64,000 nt of DNA, from contig NZ_LLXZ01000152.1 of NCBI RefSeq assembly GCF_001440395.1, forward strand, positions 104,581 through 168,580, given 5' to 3'. Position 1 is the stretch's first letter. Every line of letters starts with the position of its first letter. Source of the DNA: Bradyrhizobium jicamae (GTDB lineage: Bacteria > Pseudomonadota > Alphaproteobacteria > Rhizobiales > Xanthobacteraceae). Shown here piece after piece: positions 26,240-34,991 of this stretch. The translations under genes were made by a program, and so were the position numbers. The notes under the pieces are model-generated. The model saw nothing but the letters and a program-made list of their open reading frames with translations. It did not search any database and was not told where the DNA came from.

Positions 26240-27592
26240 TCAGACCGCGCGGCTATGTGTTGCCGCGGAATGGGCGAGATGAGCATCGAACGCCGATGCA
26301 ACGCTTCGCACCAGGAATTCCGCACCGTCGCTGATGGAAAGCCGATCGTCGATCATCGTCACGGCGCCGTCGGCGATCAGGCTCTCGATCCGCGACCGAT
26401 CGACGATCGCGGACCGCAGGTCGCGGTCGTGCAACCGGGATACGAGGGGCAGATCGACGGCAAGATCGCACATGATTCGCTCGATGATGTCGGCGCGGAA
26501 GCGATCTTCCCTGGTGAACGCATATCCCTTGGCGGTGCCGAACCGGCTTTTGGCGATGCGCGCGAGGTAGTCGCGGGTCGAAACCGCGTTCTGTACGAAG
26601 CCTTGCGGCATGCGGCCGATGGCGCTGGCGCCGAGGCCGATCAGTGTGTCGGCGGAATCGTCCGTATAACCCTGGAAGTTGCGCTTCAACCTGCCATCCT
26701 GTCTGGCAATGGCCAGGCTGTCGCCTGGAAGGGCAAAATGATCGAGGCCGATGCGGACGTAGCCTGCGTCCAGCAATGCTTCGGCGATCGCCTCAGACTG
26801 AAGGTGCCGCTCGACGCTGTCAGGCAAGGCGGCTTCTGCGATCTTGCGCTGATGCTTCTTGAACGTGGGAATGTGGGCATAGCCGAACACCGAAAAGCGA
26901 TCCGGTCGGAGCTCGACGCATTTGGCGACGGTATCGAGACACGAGTCGACCGTTTGCTGCGGCAGCCCGTAGAGCAGGTCGAAATTGACCCGGCCGACAC
27001 CCGCCCGGCGCAGGCGCTCGACGGAGGCCGCGGTTTGCTCGAAACTCTGCAGCCGGTTGATGGCCTGCTGCACGGCAGGGTCGAAGCTCTGGACACCCAG
27101 ACTAGCGCGGTTGACACCGCTGAAGCCGAGCGCCTCCGTCATCGGCTCCGTCAGCGTACGTGGGTCGATCTCGACGGCGATCTCGGCATCCGGCAGCACG
27201 AAGAACGAGTAGCGTAGCGTGCCGACGAGATCCACGAAGGTTTCGGGCGGCATGATCGTCGGCGTGCCGCCGCCAAAGTGAACGTGCGAGATGGGCATTC
27301 TCTGACCGATCGCTTCCGCGACAAGCCGTACTTCAGTGCGCAGGCCTGCTGTATAGGTTGCGATCGGATCGTCGCGCTTGGTGACTGACGTGTGGCAACC
27401 GCAATACCAGCACATGGACCGGCAGAACGGCACATGCAAATAGATCGAGGCGGGCTGCTGGACCGGCACCGACTTCAGCCATCTCCGATATTCCTCTTCG
27501 CCGATTGTCGGCGAGAAATGCGGGGCCGTGGGATAGCTGGTGTAGCGCGGGAGTCTGTCCTGCCCGTAGGATTGCGCCAAGTCCGATCGCAT
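26240..27592 (-). CDS. hemN: Oxygen-independent coproporphyrinogen III oxidase
   Basis: This 450-aa radical-SAM enzyme decarboxylates coproporphyrinogen III to protoporphyrinogen IX without oxygen. The HemN N-terminus DRLPRYTSYPTAPHFS is followed by the cluster motif HVPFCRSMCWYCGCH (CxxxCxxC plus the extra Cys of HemN), VHFGGGTPT and FGYAHIP. The ATG at 27592 gives the canonical start, although the frame continues upstream. A FixK/FNR-type box lies about 61 bases before the start codon, consistent with oxygen-limited expression. It supplies heme when oxygen is low and neighbours the nitrite reductase genes. Confidence 0.93.
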   Translation of the reverse strand: MRSDLAQSYGQDRLPRYTSYPTAPHFSPTIGEEEYRRWLKSVPVQQPASIYLHVPFCRSMCWYCGCHTSVTKRDDPIATYTAGLRTEVRLVAEAIGQRMPISHVHFGGGTPTIMPPETFVDLVGTLRYSFFVLPDAEIAVEIDPRTLTEPMTEALGFSGVNRASLGVQSFDPAVQQAINRLQSFEQTAASVERLRRAGVGRVNFDLLYGLPQQTVDSCLDTVAKCVELRPDRFSVFGYAHIPTFKKHQRKIAEAALPDSVERHLQSEAIAEALLDAGYVRIGLDHFALPGDSLAIARQDGRLKRNFQGYTDDSADTLIGLGASAIGRMPQGFVQNAVSTRDYLARIAKSRFGTAKGYAFTREDRFRADIIERIMCDLAVDLPLVSRLHDRDLRSAIVDRSRIESLIADGAVTMIDDRLSISDGAEFLVRSVASAFDAHLAHSAATHSRAV

Positions 27593-27646
27593 CTGCTGTT
27601 CTCCTTCCGTCTTCAGATCAACTACCGGACTTGGCGCGGAAGGACT

Positions 27647-27660
27647 TTGTTCTAGCTCAA
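27647..27660. promoter_or_regulatory. FixK/FNR-type box upstream of hemN
   Basis: TTGTTCTAGCTCAA fits the TTG-N8-CAA core of Crp/Fnr-family sites. Its centre is about 61 bases before the hemN start codon, a spacing suited to activation. Confidence 0.65.
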
Positions 27661-27683
27661 CCCGCTGGTCTGTCGCCAAACCG

Positions 27684-28550
27684 CTAGCTCCGCCGCAGCA
27701 GCTTCGCGATGTTGCGGGCGGCCGCGGTCACGGTCGGCTGAGACGGTTCCATGACGAGCCTGAAGCCGAGATTGGCCGGCGGGACGCCCGCTGCGCAGCC
27801 GCCGGATCTTGGATCGCGGATGAAGTCGGTCATGTAGGAGCGATGGGCGCCCTGCACGACGCGGACGCCGCAATTGCTGTTGGTGGTGCGCTCCTGTACG
27901 CCATCGAGCGAAACGCGAACGAAGCAGCTGTTCGTCCACTCCCAGACATTGCCGGCTAGGTCGTCCAGTCCGTTGCTGTTGGTCCCGAACGTGCCACCGG
28001 GCTGCGCGGCCGTCGCGGTGGGCCTGTCGCGGGCGGATTCGGTTTCATAGCGGGCGATCCAGGCCTGTGCGGGATCAGTGGGATCCACCAGAGGCATAGC
28101 TTCGTCGCGCGACTTTTCGGCGGCCGCGAATGTCCATTCTTCGTCGGTCGGCAGACGATAGGTGGCGCCAGTCTTGCGCGACAGCCAGGCGGCGTAAGCC
28201 GAGGCATCGTGCCAGCTGACGCCGACGACGGGAAGATTCGGCGCACCAGCGGAAGTGCTGACGCGCGGGCAGGCCCCTTCGTCGACACAGCGCGCGTATT
28301 CGGCGGCCGTGACTTGCCGTTTCATGATGACGAGATCAGCTGGCAGGCGGAGTTCGTGCAACGGTCCTTCGACCGGTCGGCCGTTCCGTGAGAAATCGCC
28401 GGCGGCGCGGTAGCTGAAGGATGTAGACACCAGGCGCTGGGCTCCGTCCAGGTCTTGTGGAGATGGAGCGGGTGTAAAGGTGGTTGCCGCAATCGGCGTG
28501 GCCAGCGCGCCTGCGAGCATTGCCACCTTCACTTTCATCACGATGAGCAC
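27684..28550 (-). CDS. nirV: NirV, SUMF1/FGE-domain protein of nitrite reductase clusters
   Basis: This 288-aa exported protein starts with an N-terminal signal peptide (MKVKVAMLAGALATPIAATT) and carries a formylglycine-generating-enzyme (SUMF1) domain: KRQVTAAEYARCV, GVSWHDASAYAAWLSRKTG, YRLPTDEEWTFAA, LDDLAGNVWEWT and LGFRLV. NirV follows nirK in many denitrifiers and is thought to help nitrite reductase, though its activity is not established. It is placed 65 bases after nirK. A GTG at 28550 with AGGAGG upstream is the better start. Confidence 0.88.
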   Translation of the reverse strand: MLIVMKVKVAMLAGALATPIAATTFTPAPSPQDLDGAQRLVSTSFSYRAAGDFSRNGRPVEGPLHELRLPADLVIMKRQVTAAEYARCVDEGACPRVSTSAGAPNLPVVGVSWHDASAYAAWLSRKTGATYRLPTDEEWTFAAAEKSRDEAMPLVDPTDPAQAWIARYETESARDRPTATAAQPGGTFGTNSNGLDDLAGNVWEWTNSCFVRVSLDGVQERTTNSNCGVRVVQGAHRSYMTDFIRDPRSGGCAAGVPPANLGFRLVMEPSQPTVTAAARNIAKLLRRS

Positions 28551-28615
28551 GATATAACCTCCTCTTCGTGCGACGGCCCGCGGCGATAACCGCGGGCCGT
28601 CATTTTCGGCGCTAC

Positions 28616-29743
28616 CTAGCGGGTGACGGCCACCGGGTCGGCGGCACCGACCTTGTCAGGCGGGGTCGGACCGGGAGGCGAGACCTGCTTCATCAGGTCT
28701 TCGTTCCACTTGCCCTCTACCTTGATATGCGCGCTGGCACCGAGTTCGACCGCCTCGATCAGGTTGTGGTTGACGTAGGCGTAGATGCCGGGCTCGCGGA
28801 AGGTGTAGAGAGCAGCGCCGGCCGAGCCGCCGCGAATGAACCAGGTCTCGAGGTCCTTCTGCGGCGGATTGTTGAACTTGCCGGCCTCCCAGACGTGGTC
28901 GCCGTGCCCGCCGATCAGGTGAGGCCGGGTATCGCGATTGGCCTGCGAATGCACGAGCATGACGGTCTCGCCCACTTTTGCCGTCATGGCGTTTTTGCCA
29001 GTGAGCGATCCAACCCGCCCATTGAAAACCACGTGGGTCGGGATCAGCTTGCGCATGACCTCGGTGGTGTCGGCAAAGGATTCGCCGATGGTTTCGTAGG
29101 TCTTGTACTTGCCGTTCTCGTCCTTCGGCACGTAGAGGTCATTCTCGCCGATGTAGAAGATCTTGTCGTAGCGCAGCGCCTTGCCTTCGGCGTCCTTCAG
29201 GCCCTCGCGCGGCAGCACCATCACCGTGCCGTGCATGCCGGAGACGACGTGCCAGGGGATCATGCCTTCGGGGGCGCAGTGATACACGAAGACGCCGGGC
29301 CGCGTCGCCTTCCAGCGCAGCACTACCTGTTCACCGGGATTGACATGGGTCAGTGCGCCGCCGCCGAGTGCACCGGTTGCCGAGTGCAGGTCGATATTGT
29401 GCGGCATGCTGTTGGTCGCGGGGTTGACCAGCGTGAGCTCCATGTAGTCGCCCTCGTGGAGCACCATCATCGGGCCCGGCATCGATCCGTCGAACGTCAT
29501 CGCGTGGAATTTCGTGCCGGCATCGTCGATGACGACTTCCTGCTCGCGGATCGTCAGCTTGAATTCGACGATCTTCGGTCCCGCTTTGGTCGCCTGTTCG
29601 TGGGCGTGGACGAAAGGCGGGGCGACCAGTTCGACTTTCTGGCGCGGCAGTTTGAGATCGTCTGCCGGTCCCGCCACGGCCGGTGCGGCCATTATCAGTG
29701 CCGCGACTGCGGCGCCCATTAAAGCAGTCCTTCTCGTCAGCAT
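28616..29743 (-). CDS. nirK: Copper-containing nitrite reductase
   Basis: This 375-aa periplasmic enzyme reduces nitrite to NO. A twin-Arg-like N-terminus (MLTRRTALMG) with a signal peptide ends near VAG. The first cupredoxin domain carries type 1 copper ligands His115, Cys156, His165 and Met170 and type 2 ligands His120 and His155. Asp118 is the catalytic Asp, and the third type 2 His lies in YVNHNLIEA. These match the known NirK numbering with an offset of 20. ATG 29743 is preceded by GGAGAG. A FixK/NnrR box lies about 77 bases upstream. Confidence 0.96.
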   Translation of the reverse strand: MLTRRTALMGAAVAALIMAAPAVAGPADDLKLPRQKVELVAPPFVHAHEQATKAGPKIVEFKLTIREQEVVIDDAGTKFHAMTFDGSMPGPMMVLHEGDYMELTLVNPATNSMPHNIDLHSATGALGGGALTHVNPGEQVVLRWKATRPGVFVYHCAPEGMIPWHVVSGMHGTVMVLPREGLKDAEGKALRYDKIFYIGENDLYVPKDENGKYKTYETIGESFADTTEVMRKLIPTHVVFNGRVGSLTGKNAMTAKVGETVMLVHSQANRDTRPHLIGGHGDHVWEAGKFNNPPQKDLETWFIRGGSAGAALYTFREPGIYAYVNHNLIEAVELGASAHIKVEGKWNEDLMKQVSPPGPTPPDKVGAADPVAVTR

Positions 29744-29813
29744 GATGCTCTCCATCGCGTTGTAATGTCCCAATTCGATGGATGCATCATGCGAGACGCG
29801 GCCGCGAAGCTCT

Positions 29814-29827
29814 TTGTGCTGGAACAA
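29814..29827. promoter_or_regulatory. FixK/NnrR-type box upstream of nirK
   Basis: TTGTGCTGGAACAA (TTGTTCCAGCACAA on the coding strand) fits TTG-N8-CAA. It is centred about 77 bases before the nirK start codon. Confidence 0.7.
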
Positions 29828-29960
29828 GGAGAAACGCTTTGTTGGCCGACGAAGCGGATCGTTCGGAAAGTTGCGCAGGAGCAAAGAGCGCTGGACGTCG
29901 CTGGGTTACCGTCGTTCCATGAGAAAGGCCGTCGAAGTTTCAGCAAACGAAAGCGGCGGC

Positions 29961-30677
29961 CTAGAGCTTCGATCTGGGCTTGGCCGCTTCGTCTTCAGCA
30001 AGGACGTGCAGCCTGCTCGTATCGCGAAGCACGATGCGCTGCCTGCCGCCCTCGACCAATCCCTGCTGCTCCCACGCGCTGAGAATCCGGCTGACGGTGT
30101 GCAGCGTCGTCCCCGTCATCTCGGCGACGTCCTGCCGGCTGATGGGGAAGTCGATCTCGACGCCGGCAGCAACCTTCCTTCCAGCCTGCTTGGCCAGCCG
30201 AAGCAGCGCATGGGCGACGCGCTGCTCGACCTGCTCGCTCGATATCTCCATGACGCGGGCCTGCGTATCCTGCAGACGGCTGCCGACGGTCTGCAGCGCG
30301 CTTGCGGCGAGGCTCGGGTATTTGGCGAGCAGGCGATTCCAGGACGATGAGGGCCAGGCGAGCGCGATGCTGTCGACGGCGGCAACGGCGGTTGCCGGAT
30401 AGTGCGTCAGGTTCATGGCCTGGGCGACGCCGAACAGTTCGCCGGCCGAGACATAGCGCACGACGGACTGGTGTCCCTGCGGCGTGACCTTCTCGACGCG
30501 AAGATGGCCGTGAAGCAGAAGGTAGAAGTGATCGGCTTTCGCGCCCTGATCGAACACGGCGCTTCCCTTCGGATATCGAGTCGAGCGCGCTTCGCGCAGC
30601 AGCTCGTCCTGCTCGGCGGGCGCAAGGCCGGCGAACATCGGCAAGTTGGCGACCAGGGAGCGGTCGACGGAGGCCAT
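29961..30677 (-). CDS. nnrR: Crp/Fnr-family regulator NnrR
   Basis: This 238-aa regulator has an N-terminal cyclic-nucleotide-binding-like domain (VFDQGAKADHFYLLLHGHLRV, here without FNR cysteines) and a C-terminal HTH (DFPISRQDVAEMTGTTLHTV, then SRILSAWEQQGLV). The lack of an Fe-S Cys cluster and the position between nirK and pseudoazurin identify it as the NO/nitrite-responsive NnrR type, the likely activator of the nir and nor genes. The ATG at 30677 is chosen. A perfectly palindromic box lies about 100 bases upstream, shared with the divergent pseudoazurin gene, so it may be under FixK control or autoregulated. Confidence 0.85.
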   Translation of the reverse strand: MASVDRSLVANLPMFAGLAPAEQDELLREARSTRYPKGSAVFDQGAKADHFYLLLHGHLRVEKVTPQGHQSVVRYVSAGELFGVAQAMNLTHYPATAVAAVDSIALAWPSSSWNRLLAKYPSLAASALQTVGSRLQDTQARVMEISSEQVEQRVAHALLRLAKQAGRKVAAGVEIDFPISRQDVAEMTGTTLHTVSRILSAWEQQGLVEGGRQRIVLRDTSRLHVLAEDEAAKPRSKL

Positions 30678-30771
30678 CGATATCCTCGTTTCAAGGCCTG
30701 CGGAGAGTATCCGCGGCCGCGGCAAGCCTCAACGGCTTGCCAATCTCTTAATCCAGGATTCGGCGCGAAGA

Positions 30772-30785
30772 TTGCGCTAGCGCAA
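30772..30785. promoter_or_regulatory. Perfect palindromic FixK box between nnrR and pseudoazurin
   Basis: TTGCGCTAGCGCAA is a perfect palindrome matching TTGC-N6-GCAA, the FixK2-type consensus. It lies between divergent nnrR and pseudoazurin genes, about 100 bases from each start codon, and could serve both. Confidence 0.75.
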
Positions 30786-30875
30786 TATCGGCAAAACCGG
30801 GCGGCGATATCTGATCCCCGGGAGCCCGGTAGAGGCCGGGCCAGGTTCCAGGAAAACGGAAAGAAACGGGAAAAC

Positions 30876-31334
30876 ATGAGAAAGATTGCGATGTTGGCCG
30901 CGGCGGCGGCTGCTCTGGTTCTGACCGGGGGCGCCCGGGCGGCGGAGGTCGAAGTCAAGCTTCTCAACAAGGGAAGCGACGGCGCAGTGATGGTGTTCGA
31001 GCCGGCTTTCGTGAAGATTGCGCCCGGCGACACCGTCAAGTTCGTGTCCACGGATAAGGGCCACAACGCGGAGTCCATCAAGGGTATGCTGCCCGAGGGG
31101 GCAGCGCTGTTCGTCGGCAAGAACAACGAGGATATTGCCGTCAAGTTCGAGCAGGAGGGCGTCTACGGCATCAAGTGCCTGCCTCATTACGGCATGGGAA
31201 TGGTTGCGTTGGTCGTGGTCGGTAAGCCCGGCAACGTCGATCAGGCCAAGGCTGTTCCGCAGGTCGGCAAGGCTAAGCAGGTATTTGCGAAGCTGTTCGA
31301 CACGCTCGAGGCCAGCAAGACCGCGTCCAGATAG
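30876..31334 (+). CDS. Pseudoazurin (blue copper protein)
   Basis: This 152-aa periplasmic electron carrier has a signal peptide of about 23 residues ending ARAA. The type 1 copper ligands are His63, Cys101, His104 and Met109; after removing 23 residues these become 40, 78, 81 and 86, the canonical pseudoazurin positions (KGHNAES; IKCLPHYGMGM). It donates electrons to copper nitrite reductase, encoded close by. It is transcribed divergently from nnrR, with a shared FixK-type palindrome between them. Confidence 0.93.
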   Translation: MRKIAMLAAAAAALVLTGGARAAEVEVKLLNKGSDGAVMVFEPAFVKIAPGDTVKFVSTDKGHNAESIKGMLPEGAALFVGKNNEDIAVKFEQEGVYGIKCLPHYGMGMVALVVVGKPGNVDQAKAVPQVGKAKQVFAKLFDTLEASKTASR

Positions 31335-31338
31335 CGGT

Positions 31339-31542
31339 CTACGCGCGCCAGCTTTTCCAATGGGTCGGATGGATGAGCAGGGGCTCATCCGTCCAGACAT
31401 TGTACCAGATGCCTGATTTGCGTCGGCATGGAAAACGCAGCGCCTCGATCCCGGCGGTGCAGACCTGGCCGAGATCGAGGTCGCAGTCATCGGGGGCAAG
31501 CGCAATCGGAAGCCAGCCGTCGCGCAAGGCAGCGCTGCACAT
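31339..31542 (-). CDS. Conserved-looking small protein
   Basis: This 67-aa protein contains DGWLPIALAPDDCDLDLG, GIEALRFPCRRKSGIWYNV and a terminal IHPTHWKSW. This pattern (STAP...DLELAV...FPCRR...RPTHWREW) is common in small uncharacterised rhizobial proteins. No function is known. It converges with the pseudoazurin gene (4 bases between stops). A FixK-type box is centred about 42 bases before its start, so it is probably part of the low-oxygen/NO regulon. Confidence 0.65.
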   Translation of the reverse strand: MCSAALRDGWLPIALAPDDCDLDLGQVCTAGIEALRFPCRRKSGIWYNVWTDEPLLIHPTHWKSWRA

Positions 31543-31577
31543 CGGCGATGATCTGTCGCCGAAGCAGCGGGCGCATA

Positions 31578-31591
31578 TTGATCTAGCGCAA
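31578..31591. promoter_or_regulatory. FixK/NnrR-type box before the small conserved gene
   Basis: TTGATCTAGCGCAA fits TTG-N8-CAA. It is centred about 42 bases upstream of the start at 31542. The stop codon of the next small gene (TAG at 31583-31585) lies inside the box. Confidence 0.65.
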
Positions 31592-31783
31592 GGTCACTTG
31601 CTGAGGCGCCCCCGTTTCGGCCGAGCAACAGGAACAGCAATCAGCTTTGCTCCCGGCATGGGGCGGGATCGAGGTTTCGTCCTCCAGCTTCCGGAGAAGG
31701 TCGTCGGTGATGACCTCGAAAAGCTTGCGTTCGATAGCGCTATCGTTCCGACTTCGCCCTCGCAATCTCTCGAAAATCCGCAT
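31583..31783 (-). CDS. Small hypothetical protein with C-terminal Cys cluster
   Basis: This 66-aa frame begins MRIFERLRGRSRNDSAIERK after a strong GGAGG site, has an amphipathic helix-like middle (LFEVITDDLLRKLEDE) and a Cys-rich tail (KADCCSCCSAETG) that could bind metal. No family is recognised. A TTG-N8-CAA box lies about 62 bases before the start, so co-regulation with denitrification is inferred. Confidence 0.5.
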   Translation of the reverse strand: MRIFERLRGRSRNDSAIERKLFEVITDDLLRKLEDETSIPPHAGSKADCCSCCSAETGAPQQVTLR

Positions 31784-31837
31784 CGCATCCTCCGTTGATC
31801 GTGGAACCAACAATGCAGGCGGGAAGCAGTGCGGTCT

Positions 31838-31851
31838 TTGTCGGAGATCAA
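31838..31851. promoter_or_regulatory. FixK/NnrR-type box upstream of nnrS
   Basis: TTGTCGGAGATCAA fits TTG-N8-CAA. It lies about 98 bases before the nnrS start and about 62 bases before the divergent small gene at 31783. Confidence 0.65.
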
Positions 31852-31942
31852 ACACCCCGCCCAACAATGCTGCAATTTGTGCTTCGACAAAGAGCGGGCG
31901 CCGGAACGGCTTATGATTACGGCGAATGAACAGAGATCACCC

Positions 31943-33121
31943 ATGGCGACGATGCAGAAATTGAGGGCCTATCGGGGACCGGCGCTGTTTTCCTACGGCT
32001 TCCGGCCGTTCTTTCTGTTCGGCGCCATCTATGCCGGCGCGACGGTTCCCCTGTGGCTTGCGGTATTCGCCGGCCATGTCGCGCTGCCGAGCGCCTTCAC
32101 GCCGCGAGACTGGCATGTCCATGAGATGCTGTTCGGCTATGTCGGCGCCGTGATCGCGGGCTTTCTTCTGACGGCGGTGCCGAACTGGACGGGCTGGCTT
32201 CCGATCCAGGGTGTTCCGCTTGCGATCCTGTTTGCCACCTGGCTCGCCGGGCGGTTGGCTGTGACATTCTCCGGCTTGATCGGCTGGGAAATCGCGCTGG
32301 CGGTCGATGCTGCCTTTCTCGCGTTGCTCGCTGGCGCGGCCGCGCGCGAGATCGTTGCCGGCCGCAAGTGGAACAATCTGAAGGTGGTCGGCATCATCTC
32401 GCTGCTGGCCATCGTCAACATCGCGTTTCATGTCGAGGCGCATCTTGGTGGTGTGACGGAATATTCCACGCGCCTCGGTGTCGGCCTCGTGGTCACGCTG
32501 GTCTGCGTGATCGGCGGGCGGATCGTTCCGAGTTTTACGCGCAATTGGCTGGCGCGCCGTGAACCGGGACGGCTGCCCGTGCCCTTCGATCGCTTCGATG
32601 CGATCACGATGGTTGTGGGCGTCTGCGCCATGATCGCGTGGGTCGCGGCGCCTTCGAACCGTTTCGTCGCAGCCGTGCTCGGCGGCGCCGGTTTGCTCCA
32701 CCTCGTGCGCCTGGCGCGCTGGGCCGGCCATCGCACCGTGTCAGACCGCCTCGTGCTGATCCTACATGTGGCTTACGCGTTCGTACCGGCCGGTTTCCTT
32801 CTCGCGGCGCTGGCTGCCGTGGACCTCGTCGCCCCGAGCGTCGGGATCCATGCCTGGACCGGCGGCGCAATCGGTTCGATGACGATCGCGGTGATGACCC
32901 GTGCATCGCTCGGCCACACGGGCCAGGCACTTTCGGCGTCCGTCGCTACCCAGCTCGTCTACGCGTCGATCGTCGTCGCCGCGCTGGCGCGGATATGTGC
33001 GGCGCTCGAACCGAGCCATGCGATTCCGCTTTTGATGGTTGCGGGCGTTGCCTGGGCGGGGGCGTTTCTCGGCTTCGCGGTCGTCTACGCCCCGCTGTTG
33101 TGCCGCGCGCGCAAGTTCTGA
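31943..33121 (+). CDS. nnrS: NnrS family heme-copper membrane protein
   Basis: This 392-aa polytopic protein has about 12 membrane segments. It shows the NnrS pattern: FSYGFRPFFLFGAIYAG, a DWHVHEMLFGYVGAVIAGF segment with paired His, TAVPNWTG, GGRIVPSFTRNWL and TRASLGHTG. NnrS binds heme and copper and protects against nitrosative stress in denitrifiers. The ATG at 31943 is preferred to 31913. It is the first gene of a five-gene + strand run with tight spacing, ending with the CcoG-like gene. Confidence 0.9.
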   Translation: MATMQKLRAYRGPALFSYGFRPFFLFGAIYAGATVPLWLAVFAGHVALPSAFTPRDWHVHEMLFGYVGAVIAGFLLTAVPNWTGWLPIQGVPLAILFATWLAGRLAVTFSGLIGWEIALAVDAAFLALLAGAAAREIVAGRKWNNLKVVGIISLLAIVNIAFHVEAHLGGVTEYSTRLGVGLVVTLVCVIGGRIVPSFTRNWLARREPGRLPVPFDRFDAITMVVGVCAMIAWVAAPSNRFVAAVLGGAGLLHLVRLARWAGHRTVSDRLVLILHVAYAFVPAGFLLAALAAVDLVAPSVGIHAWTGGAIGSMTIAVMTRASLGHTGQALSASVATQLVYASIVVAALARICAALEPSHAIPLLMVAGVAWAGAFLGFAVVYAPLLCRARKF

Positions 33122-33130
33122 AGAGGTACG

Positions 33131-34468
33131 ATGATCGGCGCCAGCATATCACGATGGACGATGAGCTACTTCGCGATGGCGCTCGCGTGGTTGTTCGTGG
33201 CGCTGGCGCTGATGGTCGCGCGCGTCGGCTTTCCGGCGGCGCATCTGGCATCGCCCGATACGCTCGTTCTGGTACATGTGGTCTGCATCGGCTGGCTCAG
33301 CCTGGCGATGTGCGGCGCGCTGCTCCAGTTCGTGCCTGTGCTCGTGGCAAAGCCGCTGTATTCGGAGAAGTGGGCATTGCCGGCGCTTGGCCTGTTGACC
33401 GCGGGTCTGGTCGCGCTGCTCGCGGGTTTTTTGGGATTGGGCGGCCGGCTTCCCGCCTGGCACTGGCTTCTACCGGTTGGCGCCGTGCTGCTGACCGCCG
33501 GGTTCGGCCTGATCGTTGTCGATCTCGGATTGACGGCATGGCAGCGGCCGGCCGGCCCGGCACGCTTTGTCCTGGCAGGGTTGGCTTCGCTCTGTGCCAC
33601 CGTCACCTTCGGCGCGATCTTCGCATTTGCGCATGCGGGATGGGCGGGCTCGATCGGGGAAACGATACTGGCGAGCGGGGTTCCGCTGCATGCGATCGCC
33701 GGCCTTGGCGGCTGGCTGACGTTGACGGCGATGGGTGTGAGCTATCGGCTGCTATCCATGTTCATGCTCGCGCCCGATGTCGACGACAGGAATAGTAGTT
33801 GGACCTTGGCAGCCGGTGTATTTGCCATCACCGTCGCGGTGGTCGGAGGCATCTTCGCGATCTGGCTCTCTTCCGGATTGAACGCCGTGTTGTCGGTGGT
33901 CGCAGCCCTTGGCCTCGCGACGATTGCTCTATATGGGCGCGACGTGAGCGGAATCTTCCGCAGCCGCAAGCGGCGTCAACTCGAGCTTAACACGCGGATG
34001 GCCGTACTGTCCTTCGTCAGTCTCGCGGCGACGGCATTGCTGGGTGTGCTGCTCATCCTGACCGGCGCTTTCGCCGCGCAGGTCGGCGCTTTCGTCTTTC
34101 TCGTTGTCTTTGGCTGGCTGTCGGGTCTCGTCCTTGCCAAGCTCTACAAGATCGTGGCGTTCCTGACCTGGCTCGAGACCTACGGGCCCGTGATGGGACG
34201 CGCGCCAACACCGCGCGTTCAGGATCTGGTTGCGGAGGAGAGGGCATCGAAGTGGTTCGTAATCTACCACATGGCTGTGTGGTTCGGCACGCTGATGTTG
34301 CTCGCCGATCAAGCTTGGGCATTCCGCGCGGCCTCGGCGATGATGATGATCGGCATCGTCGGCATTATTCGCGAGGTGATCCGAACGCGCCAGCTTGCGG
34401 ACGTCCAGAGTCCGCTGCGGCTGCCGGACGGCGCCTGCGCGCCGCATCTGCTGTTTGCCAGAAGTTGA
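33131..34468 (+). CDS. Polytopic membrane protein of denitrification clusters (oxidase subunit I-like)
   Basis: This 445-aa protein has about 12 hydrophobic segments and starts 9 bases after nnrS. Candidate heme-ligand histidines occur within membrane segments (TLVLVHVVCIGWLSLAM, ILASGVPLHAIAGLGGWLTL and FVIYHMAVWFG), and the overall layout resembles heme-copper oxidase subunit I or NnrS relatives. I do not recognise a named family. Position suggests a role in NO tolerance or in cytochrome maturation alongside nnrS. No signal peptide is apparent; the N-terminus is itself a membrane segment. Confidence 0.7.
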   Translation: MIGASISRWTMSYFAMALAWLFVALALMVARVGFPAAHLASPDTLVLVHVVCIGWLSLAMCGALLQFVPVLVAKPLYSEKWALPALGLLTAGLVALLAGFLGLGGRLPAWHWLLPVGAVLLTAGFGLIVVDLGLTAWQRPAGPARFVLAGLASLCATVTFGAIFAFAHAGWAGSIGETILASGVPLHAIAGLGGWLTLTAMGVSYRLLSMFMLAPDVDDRNSSWTLAAGVFAITVAVVGGIFAIWLSSGLNAVLSVVAALGLATIALYGRDVSGIFRSRKRRQLELNTRMAVLSFVSLAATALLGVLLILTGAFAAQVGAFVFLVVFGWLSGLVLAKLYKIVAFLTWLETYGPVMGRAPTPRVQDLVAEERASKWFVIYHMAVWFGTLMLLADQAWAFRAASAMMMIGIVGIIREVIRTRQLADVQSPLRLPDGACAPHLLFARS

Positions 34469-34490
34469 CGATCAAACGAAAGGAGGAAGC

Positions 34491-34991
34491 ATGATTGAAT
34501 ATATCGATGTCGACGTCCGTCCGATCCTGCGCGCAGGTGGCGAGCCGTTCTCGGTCATCATGTCCGCGCTCGAACGGCTCGAACCCGGGCAGGGGCTTCG
34601 CCTCTACGCCACGTTCAAGCCAGTGCCGTTGTTCGCCGTGATGGCGGACAAGGGATTTGCGCATTCTGCACAGGCGCTCGATGCCGGGGAGTGGGAAGTG
34701 CTGTTCACGCCGGCGGAAACCCAACAGACCGCGTTCGTCCCCCGCGCATCGACCTTCGACGCTTGGCCTGAACCGATGGTCCAGCTCGACAATCGCGACC
34801 TCGAGCCGCCGGAGCCGATGGTACGCATCCTCGCGGCTGCCGAGAAATTGGCGCCGGGTGAAACGCTGTCGGCGCTGCTCCGGCGCGAGCCCGTCTTCCT
34901 GTTCCCGCAACTCGAGAAGCGCGGATATCGCTGGCTTGGCGGGTTTTCGCCGGATGGCGCTACGTACGAGTTGACCGTCAGGGCGCCATGA
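34491..34991 (+). CDS. Tandem DUF2249 protein
   Basis: This 166-aa cytoplasmic protein is built from two DUF2249 repeats. The first (residues 1-75) contains DVRPILRAGGEPFSVIMSAL and YATFKPVPLF; the second (about 95-165) contains LDNRDLEPPEPMVRILAAA and REPVFLFPQLEKRGY. DUF2249 proteins belong to the TusA-like/SirA-like group and are common near nitric-oxide and Fe-S genes, but their biochemistry is unsettled. It has a strong AGGAGG site. Its stop overlaps the next gene by 4 bases. Confidence 0.8.
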   Translation: MIEYIDVDVRPILRAGGEPFSVIMSALERLEPGQGLRLYATFKPVPLFAVMADKGFAHSAQALDAGEWEVLFTPAETQQTAFVPRASTFDAWPEPMVQLDNRDLEPPEPMVRILAAAEKLAPGETLSALLRREPVFLFPQLEKRGYRWLGGFSPDGATYELTVRAP

